Source of the DNA: Branchipolynoe longqiensis
Taxonomy: Eukaryota > Annelida > Polychaeta > Phyllodocida > Polynoidae
Assembly: GCA_030323885.1 (NCBI GenBank)
Contig: CM059199.1
Span: 40,618,590 to 40,682,589 of the forward strand
Length of the DNA: 64,000 nucleotides
Reading direction: 5' to 3'
The position numbers and the translations under genes are program-made. The notes beneath the pieces were generated by a model that was given only the letters and a program-made list of their open reading frames with translations, had not been told where the DNA came from and did not search any database. Below are positions 32,723 to 44,700 of this stretch, piece by piece (position 1 is the first letter of the stretch; each line of letters opens with the position of its first letter).

Positions 32723-33486
32723 CATACATACATATGCAAAGGTACAATCAATGGTCAGCAATTTCTAAAAGTCCATTTACAAATCACGCATCTTGGTTTG
32801 TGCTTTGCAGAATTTTGGCACCTGCGGTTGAGGAAGAGTTAATACAGTGAATCGGGGTCATGAAGGCATTGCTTGCTCTTTTAATTGACGGCTTCTTTTG
32901 GAAAAGACATGGTGAAACGACACGCACTGCATGCTGCCCGCGCGTGCCCAAATCAACACATGTGAGGGAATTCGCAAAATTCAGGAATACCACCAGTTCA
33001 AGCAGCCGAATCTAAACATCATTAATTTAGCAGCTTAGTCACATCAAAGAGGTTCTCTGGCATTTAAAGCCGCATAGTCTGATGAAAGCATAACATTTTC
33101 AAAACCAAACAAATTATCTAAATTTGATTCTACATATCTAACTTAGATGCTGGTGCACTTATTAAACATTTGTCATCACATATAAGGGGATACTGAGTCA
33201 ATTAATAGAACCTGTTACTGCAGAAGCCTATGGTGATAGAGTTTTGGCAAGATTGCCAACATTAATTTAGCATGTTTCCATTTCAAATATCTAAAAAGTT
33301 AGTGATTGAAAATAAAAGTTACTTCAAACTAAAGTAAGGTAGATTATAATGAACAACCTTATATGTTTATCTAAGAAAATGAGAGAAACTCAAAACCATC
33401 GGACTATGCAACTTTAACACAGACGTGGAAATTGTGAGACACGGAACATATATTATTCCGCTCCTTTTGAAAATAAGATTCCACTG
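32511..33486. other. Non-coding, with (CATA)n tract
   Basis: A CATACATA/TGCATACA microsatellite lies at about 32643-32735. The rest is AT-rich unique DNA with no supported gene. Confidence 0.55.
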
Positions 33487-35240
33487 ACTGTCAGATTATA
33501 TAGCGTACCAGTACGTCATTTTATTAGCACATAATATCAGGTTCTATTTTACTCCATTATACAATTTCATCAGTACACATTACCATATTCTATATCTATA
33601 ACATTCCAGTAGAACATTTCATTTGTATCCATTGCCACAATGTATATTATAACAGTATATCATTTTATTAGTATACATTGTCAGATTATATACCATTCCA
33701 TTAGATCATTTCATCAGTACACATTGTAAAATTCTATACCATTCCATTAGATCATTTCAACAGTACACATTGTCAAATTCTATACCATTCCATTAGATCA
33801 TTTCATCAGTACACATTGTCAAATTCTATACCATTCCATTAGATCATTTCATAAGTACACATTGTCAAATGTTATACCATTCCATTAGATCATTTCATCA
33901 GTACACATTGTCAAATTATATATCATTCCATTAGATCATTTCATTAGTACACATAGTCAAATGCTATACCATTCCATTAGATCATTTCATCGGTACACAT
34001 TGTCAAATTCTATACCATTCCATTAGATCATTTCATCAGTACACATTGTCAAATTCTATACCATTCCATTAGATCATTTCATAAGTACACATTGTCAAAT
34101 GTTATACCATTCCATTAGATCATTTCATTAGTACACATTGTCAAATTATATATCATTCCATTAGATCATTTCATTAGTACACATTGTCAAATTATATACC
34201 ATTCCATTAGATCATTTCATAAGTACACATTGTCAAATGTTATACCATTCCATTAGATCATTTCATCAGTACACATTGTCAAATTCTATACCATTCCATT
34301 AGATCATTTCATAAGTACACATTGTCAAATTCTATAAAATTCCATTAGATCATTTCTTAAGTACACATTGTCAAATGTTATACCATTCCATTAGATCATT
34401 TCATTAGTACACATTGTCAAATTATATATCATTCCATTAGATCATTTCATTAGTACACATTGTCAAATTCTATACCATTCCATTAGATCATTTCATAAGT
34501 ACACATTGTCAAATGTTATACCATTCCATTAGATCATTTCATCAGTACACATTGTCAAATTCTATACCATTCCATTAGATCATTTCATAAGTACACATTG
34601 TCAAATTCTATACCATTCCATTAGATCATTTCATAAGTACACATTGTCAAATGTTATACCATTCCATTAGATCATTTCATCAGTACACATTGTCAAATTC
34701 TATACCATTCCATTAGATCATTTCATAAGTACACATTGTCAAATGTTATACCATTCCATTAGATCATTTCATTAGTACACATTGTCAAATTATATATCAT
34801 TCCATTAGATCATTTCATTAATACACATTGTCAAATGTTATACCATTCCATTAGATCATTTCATTAGTACACATTGTCAAATTCTATACCATTCCATTAG
34901 ATCATTTCATCAGTACACATTGCCAGATTCTATAGCATTTCATTATATCATTTCATTAGTACACATTGCCAGATTCTATACCATTCCATGAGATCATTTC
35001 ATTAGTAAACATTGCCAGATTCCATATCATTCCATTATATCATTTCATTAGTACACATTGTACAATTCTATACCATTCCATTAGATCATTTCATTAGTAA
35101 ACATTTCCAGATTCTACATCATTCCATTATATCATTCCATTAGTTCACATTGTAACATTCTATACCATTGCATTGTATCATTTTATTGGTATGCATTGCC
35201 ATATTCTATATCGTTCAATTAGAATATTTCATTAAACCTG
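33487..35240. repeat. 46-bp AT-rich satellite, about 38 units
   Basis: Monomer ATTAGATCATTTCATCAGTA then CACATTGTCAAATTCTATACCATTCC in parts, 46 bp. The middle (33710-34910) is nearly homogeneous, while both edges are diverged, as expected of an array homogenised by unequal exchange. Monomers fall into types marked by CAG, AAG or TAG before TACAC, paired with AATTC, AATGTT or AATTAT. Their order recurs (CAG-AATTC, AAG-AATGTT, TAG-AATTAT), suggesting a short higher-order unit. No spacer variation of CRISPR kind. Confidence 0.94.
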
Positions 35241-35743
35241 ACAAATTCTTATATATTTACTGAAGCCTTTATTCGCACCTTTCCTCTAAAGTAGAATCAA
35301 TCATTCTGCTATTACAATGCAGCAGAATGACAGTTATTATGGCAAGATGTAGGCCACGAGGAGCCAGCAGCTACAGGATATGGCTTCAGTCAACCTCTCC
35401 TAATTTGTTGTTGTTCTTTATTGTACCATCATGTGTGAGGGTTAGTTACAACGACTGCGCTTCCTATTGTAAATTGTAACTTGTGTTATTCCTATTACTC
35501 AGGTGTGTCATTTTACATCCATTCGAGCCTGCACTCTGCTATTTTCTCATCTACTCTACCGATTCGGCCACCGATTCCATGGGGGCTTAATCCATTTGAT
35601 ATAATTCCCATTGAAGTGAACTGTGCCTAATATTAATAAGCCACTGTACGATTAGTGACTGACTCCAACACCCAACTTAGCGCAAATCTGAATGTTAACC
35701 ATTCACAAAGGATACATTCAAAGCAGACCTCCGTGCCCTGACA
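35241..35743. other. Non-coding stretch
   Basis: Contains a possible SINE head remnant (CTACCGATTCGGCCACCGAT at 35554). No gene. Confidence 0.5.
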
Positions 35744-36050
35744 CCAGACGCGTTCATGAATCGGTAGAGCGCAGGCTTCGAGTGCGGGATCCCAGTCGAG
35801 TCAAATGGAATTGAAACTTGCCACTTCCTAGACTGGTGCTCAGGATTAATAGGATAGGGCAATGATTGGTTAGCTCAGTGTCAGGATAATGTGACTGAGT
35901 GGGATATTGGGTCATGGTGCAGGCGACCAGATTCCCCAGTGGGGTAGCACTACAAAGTCCCCATGAGTAATCAATGTCACAAGTTGGTACCTATCCTCAT
36001 CTGACCTTAGATGTTGCCAGGACGTAAAACTCGAACCAAGCAACCAATCA
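35744..36050 (+). mobile_element. SINE copy 14 (head type B)
   Basis: Head shortened after CGAGTGCGGGATCCC. Body complete, tail ACCAAGCAACCAATC. Confidence 0.82.
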
Positions 36051-36380
36051 TGACCTGACACCGCATTCACATGAGCAGCTCACGATTGCGTAAACAGCAG
36101 TTGTCGCAACTGGCTCGTGCAAACCTACACCAATTATTGCCACAGCGTTGGTAATGACTCCGACAAAAACAAATAATCTCATACTCGAACCTCATTATTC
36201 GTGAACATTTTATGCGTGTCGGCATCGCAATTATATTCATGCAGTACTGAAATAGCCAGCACTATACTGACACGCCACGACACGGCTGTGCCGCTGGAGT
36301 TGGTAGTTCTATTAAAAAAGCTCCAAGCACATGCCACTATCGTAATGAGGGTGAGGCTCGTGAGGATCATAAGGAAGTCG
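36051..36380. other. Non-coding stretch
   Basis: No gene or known repeat recognised. Confidence 0.45.
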
Positions 36381-36900
36381 GAAGGATCGTAATGATCGCA
36401 AGGATCGTAATGATAGTAAAGATCGCAAGAATCGTAATTATCGAAATGATCGTAATGATTGTAAGGATCGTAATGATCGTAATGATCGTACTGATCGCAA
36501 GGAATGTAAGTATCGTAAGGTTCGTAATGATCGCAAGGATTGTAACGATAATAAGGATCGCAATGATCGCAAGAATCGCATATATATATCGTAAGGATTG
36601 ATATGGTCATAAGGTTTGTAATTATCTTAATGATCGTAGAGATCGTAAGGGTCGTATGGGACGTAGGGACCGTAAGGTCTGTGATGAGCTAAGGATTGTA
36701 AGGATCGTATGTACCTTAAGGATCGCGAGGATGGTAAGGATGATAATGATCTTCAGGATCTTCAGGATCGTCAGAATCGTACGGCTAGTGAGGATCAATT
36801 GGACCGTAAACTTTGTAAGGATCAAGTGGATCACAGGGATTGCATGCATCAATTTGATCGTGACGATTGCAAGGATCAATTGGATCGTAAGGATCCTATG
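36381..36900. repeat. GATCGTAAG-type short tandem repeat
   Basis: Degenerate 9-12 bp units of GATCGTAATGATCGTAAGG kind over about 520 bp, with occasional GATCAATTGGATC inserts towards the right. GATC occurs very often. No gene. Confidence 0.88.
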
Positions 36901-36904
36901 CGTT

Positions 36905-37046
36905 GGGCGGGATGGCCGAATTGGTTAGCGTTAGCGTGCTGGCGGGCTTCCTGTACAGGATGTCGTGGGTTCAAACTATTTCCGCGTCAAACTAATGACT
37001 TACAAAATTGAAACTTGTCACTACCTCGCCTGGCGCTCGGCATTAA
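36905..37046 (+). mobile_element. SINE copy 15, 3' truncated
   Basis: Head with CGGGATGGCCGAATTGG, a mixture of types, and body to GGCGCTCGGCATTAA. It stops where a unit of the 105-bp repeat begins. A reverse tail fragment follows at 37174-37220. Confidence 0.75.
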
Positions 37047-37173
37047 CAACCTGTTTAATTCTGGCCATTTCCCTTTGGAACCACCACCGCCCCTACCCCC
37101 ACCCTCTGGGATAACATGTCACATCATGAGATGCCTCCAGCAGAGTTTGTGTAGGCTCTTGTTTTTGTTTTGC
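37047..37173. repeat. Single unit of the 105-bp repeat
   Basis: CCTGTTTAATTCTGGCCATT, ATCATGAGATGCCTCCAGCA: the same unit that is tandem at 39139-39575, on the other side of the foldback cluster. Confidence 0.7.
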
Positions 37174-37237
37174 TTGTTGGAGTTTTACGTCCCCGCAACA
37201 TCTACGGTCATATCAGGACGTGGTTTGTGTATGCAGT

Positions 37238-39137
37238 AAAGGCCCGGTCACATACATGTTAGTGGACATAGTTGAACGTAGTTGAATGTAGGATAGATTA
37301 ACGTGGGTCAAACGTGGTGTAACTACGTTAAAGGCCCTGTCACATTACGATACATCTCGCAAGTGTGCTGCCAACGTGTAAAATCACTTTTTTACGTCGA
37401 GAAGCATCAAACTTTTTGGCACGGGGGGCAGAGTTGGACATATACATACCGTATACATAGCGTATGGCCAACGTATGGCTAACATGCTTCCGGGTGAAAA
37501 ATGCTTGAATTACACTCACGGCACGTTCACAGAACGCTGGTGAATGTTATATACGTTATTCGATTGCCAGAACTAAGCCTCATACGTTACATATATGTTA
37601 GATGTAAGCTATCCATACGGTATCAGTACATAGACTGTACGTTCCCACTGCCTTTAAGGTAGGTCAACAGTAGTGCAATGTAGTGAACAACATTGGTCTG
37701 CCATATGTATAACGTACATCAACGTTCACCTAATGTATACATAACGTACAACCAAAGTAAAATCAACATGTTGTTGAACATTGTCATACGTCACAAGTTT
37801 TGTGCATGCACATAACTTTGCTGACCCATTGATGTGCGATGCTGTATCTCAACGAACGTCGATGTATATTGACATATACCAACGAGCCCCTAACGCACGC
37901 GTAATGCATAACAATGTATCCCGATGTAGCAGCCAAAAATCACATACGTCGGCGTACGTTGGCACGATGCATCGGCATGTGACAGCCCATTAAACTAGGG
38001 TGAAAAATGTTAAGGTACGGCAGGTTTTGGTCCGGATCAATACGTTACGGTACAGATAAATACGTTACAGTACGGATAATACGTTACGGTACGGATGCCG
38101 GTACGTTCAACTATGTTCAACTACATTAGCCTCCACTACGTTCACCTAATTCCACTAACAGCTATGTGACCAGGGCTTCGTCCAAGTATGCTAGAGCACT
38201 TTAGAGTACGCTAGAGTACGCTAGAGTAAACTAGAATATGTTAGCATAACGGATGCAAATTCAGCTCCTAATGTGGCTGTCACATTACGACGCATCGCGC
38301 AAACGTACGCCGATGTATGTGATTTTTGGCTGCTACGTCGGGATACGTCGTAATGCGTTATGCATTCGTTATGCATATGTCGATTTACATCGATGTACGT
38401 CAATGCTCGTTAGGGGGTCTCGAAAGTTTTGTGCATGCACAAAACTTTTGACATACGAGAACGAATGAGTGTTACATCTGCTGTATATTATGTATATGTT
38501 AGGTTATGTCGATGTACGTTAGACGTACCTTAGACATATGTTGTTCACAACATTGCATTACATTGACATACATTAAAGGCAGTGGAAACATACAATCCAC
38601 ATACTGACGACATATGGATAATGTATATCTAACATAGTATAATGTATGTCTAATGTACGTTTTGCATTTCTCCACCATATCTTGATGTATGTAATGTATG
38701 AGGTGTAGTTCTGGTGATCGAATAACGTATATAACATTCACCGGCATTCTGCAAACATACCATTAGCGTAATTCGAGCATTTTTCAACGGGAGGAACGTT
38801 AACCATATATTGGCCATACGTTGGCCATACATTATGTATACAGTATGTATACGTCCAACTTTCTCCCCCGTGCCAAAAAGTTTGACGCATCTCGATGTAA
38901 AAAAGTGATTTTACACATTGGCCACGCGCTTGCGAGATGCGTCGTAATGTGACAGGGTCTTAATGTAGTGCTCTTTTGAACATGTCCAAAGATTAAATCG
39001 GAACTCATGGCACATCCACATTATTACCAAGTTAGCATGATGGAGAAGTATGGATGCCGTTATGTTCAACTACATTCAACTACGTTCAACTATGTTAGTC
39101 TCCACTATGTCCTCTAACATGTATGTGACCGGCCCTT
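37238..39137. mobile_element. Nested foldback cluster FB-4 (large palindrome)
   Basis: The outer ends GGCCCGGTCACATACATGTT (37241) and its complement (to 39137) form an inverted pair, each with GTTCAACTACGTTCAACT-type arms. Inside, two units lie head to head: B at 37330-37990 and B' at 38270-38961. B left pairs with B' right (TTTTTACGTCGAGAAGC against GCATCTCGATGTAAAAA), and B right pairs with B' left (CAGCCAAAAATCACATACG). Each unit holds a core palindrome: 37796-37820 (imperfect) and 38423-38448 (perfect, 26 bp). Another TIR (AGCTATGTGACCAGGGCTT) lies at 38160-38178. No transposase is present. Confidence 0.7.
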
Positions 39138-39138
39138 G

Positions 39139-39575
39139 AGAATATGTTTCATTCTGGTAATTTTTCTTTGGAACCTCAATCCTACACCCCTACGGGATGT
39201 CACGTCATGTCATGAGATGCCCACAGCAGGGTTTGTGCAGGGAGTGAAAGCCTGTTTAATCCTGCCTATTTTCCTTTGGAACCTCCTCCCCCCTTCTTCC
39301 CCCACCCTATGGGATACCATATCATGTCATGAGATGTCCCCAGCAGAGTTTGTAGAGGCAGTCAGAGCCTGTTTCATTCTGGCCATGTACCTTTGGAACT
39401 TCACCCCCACCCCACCCTATGGGATATCATGTTACGTCATGAGATGTCCCCAGCAGACTTTCTGTAGCGAGGAGAACGTGTTTCATTCTGGTCATTTCCC
39501 TTTTGAAACCTCAACCCCCCCCCCTTCCACCACTGTGATGTGATATCATGAGATGCCCCCATCAGAATTTGACAA
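39139..39575. repeat. 105-bp tandem repeat, four units
   Basis: Units contain TTTCATTCTGGCCATTT, CCTTTGGAACCTC, a C-rich stretch, GGGATATCATGTCATGAGAT and CCCCAGCAGAGTTTGT. One more unit lies at 37047, so the FB-4 cluster and SINE pieces probably split the array. Confidence 0.85.
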
Positions 39576-39668
39576 ACGAATTCACCTCCATAACTCCGCA
39601 ACTATTTCACTTTGTTGTCCCTTATTATTGTTGTATATATATACACAAATAATGACATAGTTAAATGT

Positions 39669-39985
39669 TTGGTTGGTTGTTGGAGCTTTCCGGCTTGGCA
39701 ACAAATAATGTCATATCAAGATGGATAGTGACTTGTGATAGTGCACACTTATGGCAACTGTATAGTGCTGCCTCACTGGGAACCCAAGCCACCAGCACCA
39801 TGACCTGATATCCCACCCAGTTACATTATTCTGACACTGACCCAACCAGTCCTGGACCTATCCTAATACTGCGGAGCGCCTGGCTAGGAAGCGACAAGTA
39901 TCAATTTTTAAGTCGTTGGTTTCTAATCCCGCGATCTACCAACTCGGAGATGGCACACTCAACTCATTTGGCCATCCCATTTAGT
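39669..39985 (-). mobile_element. SINE copy 16 (head type A)
   Basis: Starts GGTTGGTTGTTGGAGC and ends TCATTTGGCCATCCCATTTAG. It lacks part of the B-box region. Confidence 0.82.
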
Positions 39986-40105
39986 CATATATGGTGTTGA
40001 ATGAGTGGAGGGTGTGGGTGTGTGTGTTGGGGTGGGGGGAGGTCGCTCATTCTGTCTCCTTGCTCGGGAGGACAGGGGACAGCAAAGCACACACCCATCC
40101 CAGGA

Positions 40106-40196
40106 CCGGGCACGGTGGCCGAATCGGTAGAGCGCGGGCCTGGCGTGCGGCAGATAGGGAGTTTGGTTCCTGGTCGAGTCAAACCAATTGCTAACT
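40106..40196 (+). mobile_element. SINE copy 17, head only (type B)
   Basis: A clean type B head (CCGGGCACGGTGGCCGAATC, GGTAGAGCGCGGGCC) to AAACCAATTGC. The body is absent. It could be mistaken for a tRNA gene, but it lacks the acceptor-stem pairing and intact arms. Confidence 0.75.
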
Positions 40197-41500
40197 AGCG
40201 GTATTTTACACACTAGAATCTTTATAGGGAAATAGAACCCTAACTTCTGTGTGTGGAGGCCTATAAGCACTAATGCATATTAATCAAGCGATGATCCACT
40301 TACTATATCTGCTTACTATATCTGCTTAATATATCTGCTTACTATATCTGCTTACTATATCTGTTCCAAGAAACCCAACAGAAATTAAGTGTGGTAAAGT
40401 CTAGTAGGGAGGGGTGGCTGGCTCGTCCTGCTGTGCTGTCTGCAGGTCATCTGCCTGCCACACCCACTGCCCAGCTCTTTTATTCAGATGGAACACATTC
40501 AAAATACAGGTACACAGTTGTTGGGAGTCTCCTCACTCAGAGACAGTAACATCGCATTTCATGGGCTGAACTCCTCCAGTCAGTGGTCAGGGGAGGCAGG
40601 GTGGTAGTGGGTGGACCCCACCACTCCCACCAGCCCCCTCCCCCTCGCTGGGTAAGGGGGTGGGGGGGGGGCAACCCACCCACCCCAAGTCAGATGCAAA
40701 TTTGTCCATCAAGTTCACCAATCACACTTACATGGGAGTATCAGCGCTATTTATCTTTACATAACACCAGTGGTCACCAGTCCCTAGATTGGGACAACTC
40801 CGAAATAGTAGGAGTTTCTACATGGCTTACTTTTAGAATTACATATTGCATCATCTTTAGTTCAGCATACTGCAACCAGGTGGGGCAGGGAGGGCTGACC
40901 ACACACAAACACACACTCCACCTTCCACCTCAAGCTTGACACCTGGATTTGGCAGGGCCTGCAAACACTCACACACACAGCCCCCATGCATTGTCACCTG
41001 TGTGCTAACACTCCCTCAGATCCTGGCATCTGTAAATCATACCATAACAGGCACACATAACTCAGTTTCTTAACTTAATTATTGTCCCCATTCTGGGGCA
41101 TTCTTGGTGAAGAAACCACAGTCTGCAGGAACTGTATATGCTGTCCTTAGTTTCAGCATTTACCTCCCTTCATACAATATATAATACCAACATACTTCAA
41201 TACAGTAATACATGTAAATATAGTAATAATGTTCCAGAGTTCTTCTCTCCAGTGGTTATATTTGATTTAGAACCTTAGAACAATCTGATAGTAATTATCA
41301 CTTCACTTAATATATATAATCCACCATGGTTTCACAACTTGGTTTGAATATTATGCATATGTATTTATCAACATGATAGAATGGATTAGGTATCACTAGA
41401 GCGGTTTTATAGGGTTACTTATATAATTGGAATAGATTTAGGAAATATACTCTATAGAAATAACTGGATGATTTAAATCTGATTAAAACATATGAGTTTC
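40197..41500. other. Non-coding stretch
   Basis: Short (GCTTACTATATCT)n repeat at about 40306-40360, a CCCACC/GGTGGG-rich segment at 40590-40690, then AT-rich unique DNA. No gene is supported. Confidence 0.5.
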
Positions 41501-41563
41501 GTGATATGACCTTAGATGTTGCCAGGACCTAAAACTCCAATAACCAACCAACCCACCAACCAA
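41501..41563 (+). mobile_element. SINE copy 18, tail fragment
   Basis: TGATATGACCTTAGATGTTG plus ACCAACCAACCCACC. Confidence 0.7.
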
Positions 41564-41759
41564 TCCCTGCGCATGAGCACACCGACTGTCGGTCGGCATC
41601 AGCGCCTGCGTCCTCCAGCAGGTAAGGGACACCCAGACAGGATGACACCTGGCGGGACGCCGAGGTGTCAGGTGAGGGGATGAACTGGGGCACATATCAT
41701 ACGGGGCTTCACTTAGGGTCGGGCATGACAAGGGCAATCAGGGAAGAGGAGATGTGGGT

Positions 41760-42765
41760 GGGGGTGGGGGGGGTGGGGATGTGTGTGTGTGTGTGTGGGT
41801 AGGGGTTGGGGAAGAGGACGTGAGGCTGTGGGAGAGATCCTGATTAAAGGTGACTCATGTGGCTGTTTATAGGTGTGATGGGTGTGTGGGGTTTGTGGGG
41901 AGAGAAGACTGTGGTGTGGGGGTGGGGGGGGGGGGGGAGGAGGACGGAGGATCCTGATTAGAGGTGACTTGGGCGGCTGTTTATAGGTGTGGTATGTGGG
42001 GGGGGGGGGAGAGGACGGGGGGGGATCCTGATTAAAGGTGACTTATGTGGCTGATTATATGTGTGGTATGTGTGAGTTTGTGGGTGGGGGTGTGGGGTGT
42101 GAGGGAATGAGAGAAGAGGGAATGGTAGAAGAGGGAGAAGAGGGAGAGGGAAAGATGTGACATGGGCAGGAGGGGAAATGGGAGAGGGCACAAGGAAAGG
42201 GGAGGCGGGAGAGACGAGGGGGGAAGAGGGGAAGAGGGGAGGAGGGGAGGGAGGGGGAGGGGAGAGGGAAGAGGGGAAGAGGGGGAGGAGGGGAGGAGGG
42301 GAAGAGGGGAGGAGGGGAAGAAGGGAAGCGGGGAGGAGGGGCGGAGGGGCCGAGGGCAGGAGGGGAGGAGGGGCAGCGGGGACGAGGGGAGGTGGCCGAG
42401 AGGGGACGCGGGGAAGACGGGGGCACAGGGGGACGACGGCCAAGCGGGGACAAGGGTGTCACTGGGACCGAGGGGCCGAGAGGGAGAGGGGAGAAAGGGA
42501 AGAGGGGAATGTGGAGAAGTGGTCTGGTTGGGAGATCCTAATTAAAGCCGACTTGTGCGACTGTTGATATGTGTGATGTGTGGTGTGTGTGGTGTGTGTG
42601 GTGTGTGTGGTAGTTATGGTGTATGTGTGGTGTGTTTGCTATGTGTGTGGTATTGTAAGAGTGTGGGGACAAGGGTGGTAGTCCGGGGGGGGGGGCATAG
42701 GTGGAAAAGTGGGGGATGTACTGATTAATGCCGACGTGTGCCTTGTACAGGGAGGATGGAGAAGC
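41760..42765. repeat. Modular GATTAAAGGTGACT repeat with G-rich spacers
   Basis: A module of about 46 bp (GATCCTGATTAAAGGTGACT, TGTGGCTGTTTATAGGTGTG) occurs at about 41838, 41950, 42025, 42533 and, diverged, 42716. The spacers between modules are simple DNA of very different length. The largest is a GAGGGGAAGAGGGG purine tract at 42110-42500. Frames open through the purine tract on both strands are artefacts. Confidence 0.82.
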
Positions 42766-42905
42766 AGGGTTATGGGGAAGGGTTGATGGGAAGGTTGTAG
42801 GGGAACCTTGGAGGGAGATGAAAAGAGGGTGCGGGAGGGTGGAGGGAAGTTGGAGGGAGGATGGATGGCGGATGGTGGGAGGGTGGAAGGAGGGTGGGTG
42901 GTGGG

Positions 42906-43195
42906 AGCAACATCTAAGGTCATATCAGGACGGGCACTCATGGCGATTTTATAATGCTGCCCCACTGGGAAATCAGGCCACCAGCGCCATGACCCGATAT
43001 CTAACTCAGTCACATTATCCTGACACTGAGCTAACCAGCCCTTGCCCTATCCTAATAATGTTAAGCACGAGGCTAAGAAGTGATAAGTATCAGTTTTTTA
43101 GTCATTGGTTTGACTCGACCGGGAACCAAACTCGCGAACTCCCGATCTTCCTCACGCGAGGCCTGTGCTCTACAGATTCGGCCACCGCGTCCGGT
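42906..43195 (-). mobile_element. SINE copy 19 (head type B)
   Basis: Complete head at the right (ATTCGGCCACCGCGTCCGGT). The body has a small deletion after CATATCAGGACGGG. Confidence 0.85.
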
Positions 43196-43862
43196 AAAAG
43201 GACTGAGAAGGTGTGTGAGAAGTGAAGAGAAAGCGCAGGAAGTGTGAATATCCGCGAGGAGAGTGTGATGGCTAGGCAGATTATAAGATTCACCCCCTAC
43301 CCAGAGTAGGGGTGAATGACAACCTAATCTAAATCCAAGCAAAATCAGCCTCGGTTTGAATCGCCTTAAACAAGCTGCGGAGTTGCTGGTTCTAGTAGGC
43401 AATATTTGGCGTAGTTTTGCGAAATTCGCAGAGAATGCAATGAAAACAAGATGGCGGATTCTGGAAGCTATTACTTCAACTTTAAAAATATATTAATCTA
43501 AATGATTTCGGAAATGATTCACTCCAAAAAAATAGCAGGTTACAATAGACATTTGTACTTTATATTTTGCATAATAGATTGCAAATCCACATGTGGGCAA
43601 TTTCCATAACCAAACCATCCGACATTTTTTTCTGTGTAGGGTTGTTTAGCAGTGCCATCACAGAAACAGTACTGCGGGAGTAATCAGGCAAGGAGAGCGC
43701 CTGAATAACCGGGTGGAGAGTGTGACAGAACAACACAACAAGGGCGTGTCGGAGTCTGCACACGGCGTGTGTGTGAGAGGAATATACGTCACGGTCCAGT
43801 ACCCCGCTTAGTTGATGGACACAGAGATCCGCTCATCAGTGTAGATGACACCCTACATAGAA
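43196..43862. other. Non-coding stretch
   Basis: No gene or recognised repeat. Open frames are short. Confidence 0.45.
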
Positions 43863-44700
43863 TCGCTAAGTCTGCCCCTGCCTGATCCCGTCCACCCTCC
43901 TCTCCCCCTCCAGAAGTTTGCCCCTGCCTTCCTCTCCTACCCCCCTCTCTCCCCAAGTCTGCCCCTACCTGGCCCCTCCCACCCTCCCCTCAATCCCAAG
44001 TCTGCCTGGCCCCTCCCACTCTCCCCTCTATCCCCAAGTCTACACCTTCCTGGCCCCTCCCCTCTCTCCCCAAGTCAGTCCACGCCTTGCTCTTCTCACC
44101 TTTCCAGCTCTCCCCAAGTCTGCCCCTTCCTATCCCGAAATCTGCCCCTGCCTGCCCATCTACCCATTCCTATCTTCCAAAGTCTGCCACTGACTGGCCC
44201 CTCCCACCCTCCCCTCTCTCCTCAAGTATGCCCCTGCCTGGCCCCTCCCACTCTCCCCTATCTCCTCAAGTATGCCACTACCTGGCCCCTCCCACCCTCA
44301 CATCTATCCCCAAGTCTGCCCCTGCCTGGCCCCTCCCACCCTCACATCTATCCCCAAGTCTGCCCCTGCCTGGTCCCTCCAACCCTTCCCTATCTCCACA
44401 AGTCTGTCTCTCCTTGGCCCCTCCAACCGTCCCCTCTATCCCCCAAGTATGCCACTGCCTTGCCCCTCCAACCCCCGCCCCCCCCCTCTCTCCCAAGTCT
44501 GCCCGCTGCCGGGCCCCTCCTACCATCCGATATATCCCCAAGTCTGCCCCTGCCTGGCCCCTCCCATCCTCCCATATATCCCCAAGTCTGCCCCTGCCTT
44601 GTTCCTCCAACCCTACCCTCTCTCACCAAGTCTGCCCCTTCCTGGTCCTTCCCATCTTCCATTATCTCCTCCCCCATCCCTCCAACGCTCCTCGCTGAGA
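43863..44700 (+). repeat. 44-bp C-rich minisatellite
   Basis: Unit TCTGCCCCTGCCTGGCCCCT then CCCACCCTCCCCTCTATCCCCAAG in parts, 44 bp, about 18 units. Frames in all phases are open because stops are rare in the unit, and the period is not a multiple of three. Confidence 0.9.

Noticed and set aside
33487..35240. CRISPR-like array
   Set aside because: Head-to-tail 46-bp units without unique spacers, no cas genes, animal genome: a satellite.
40106..40196. tRNA gene
   Set aside because: A- and B-box-like motifs are present, but the sequence continues into the SINE body start, lacks acceptor-stem pairing and matches the heads of many SINE copies.
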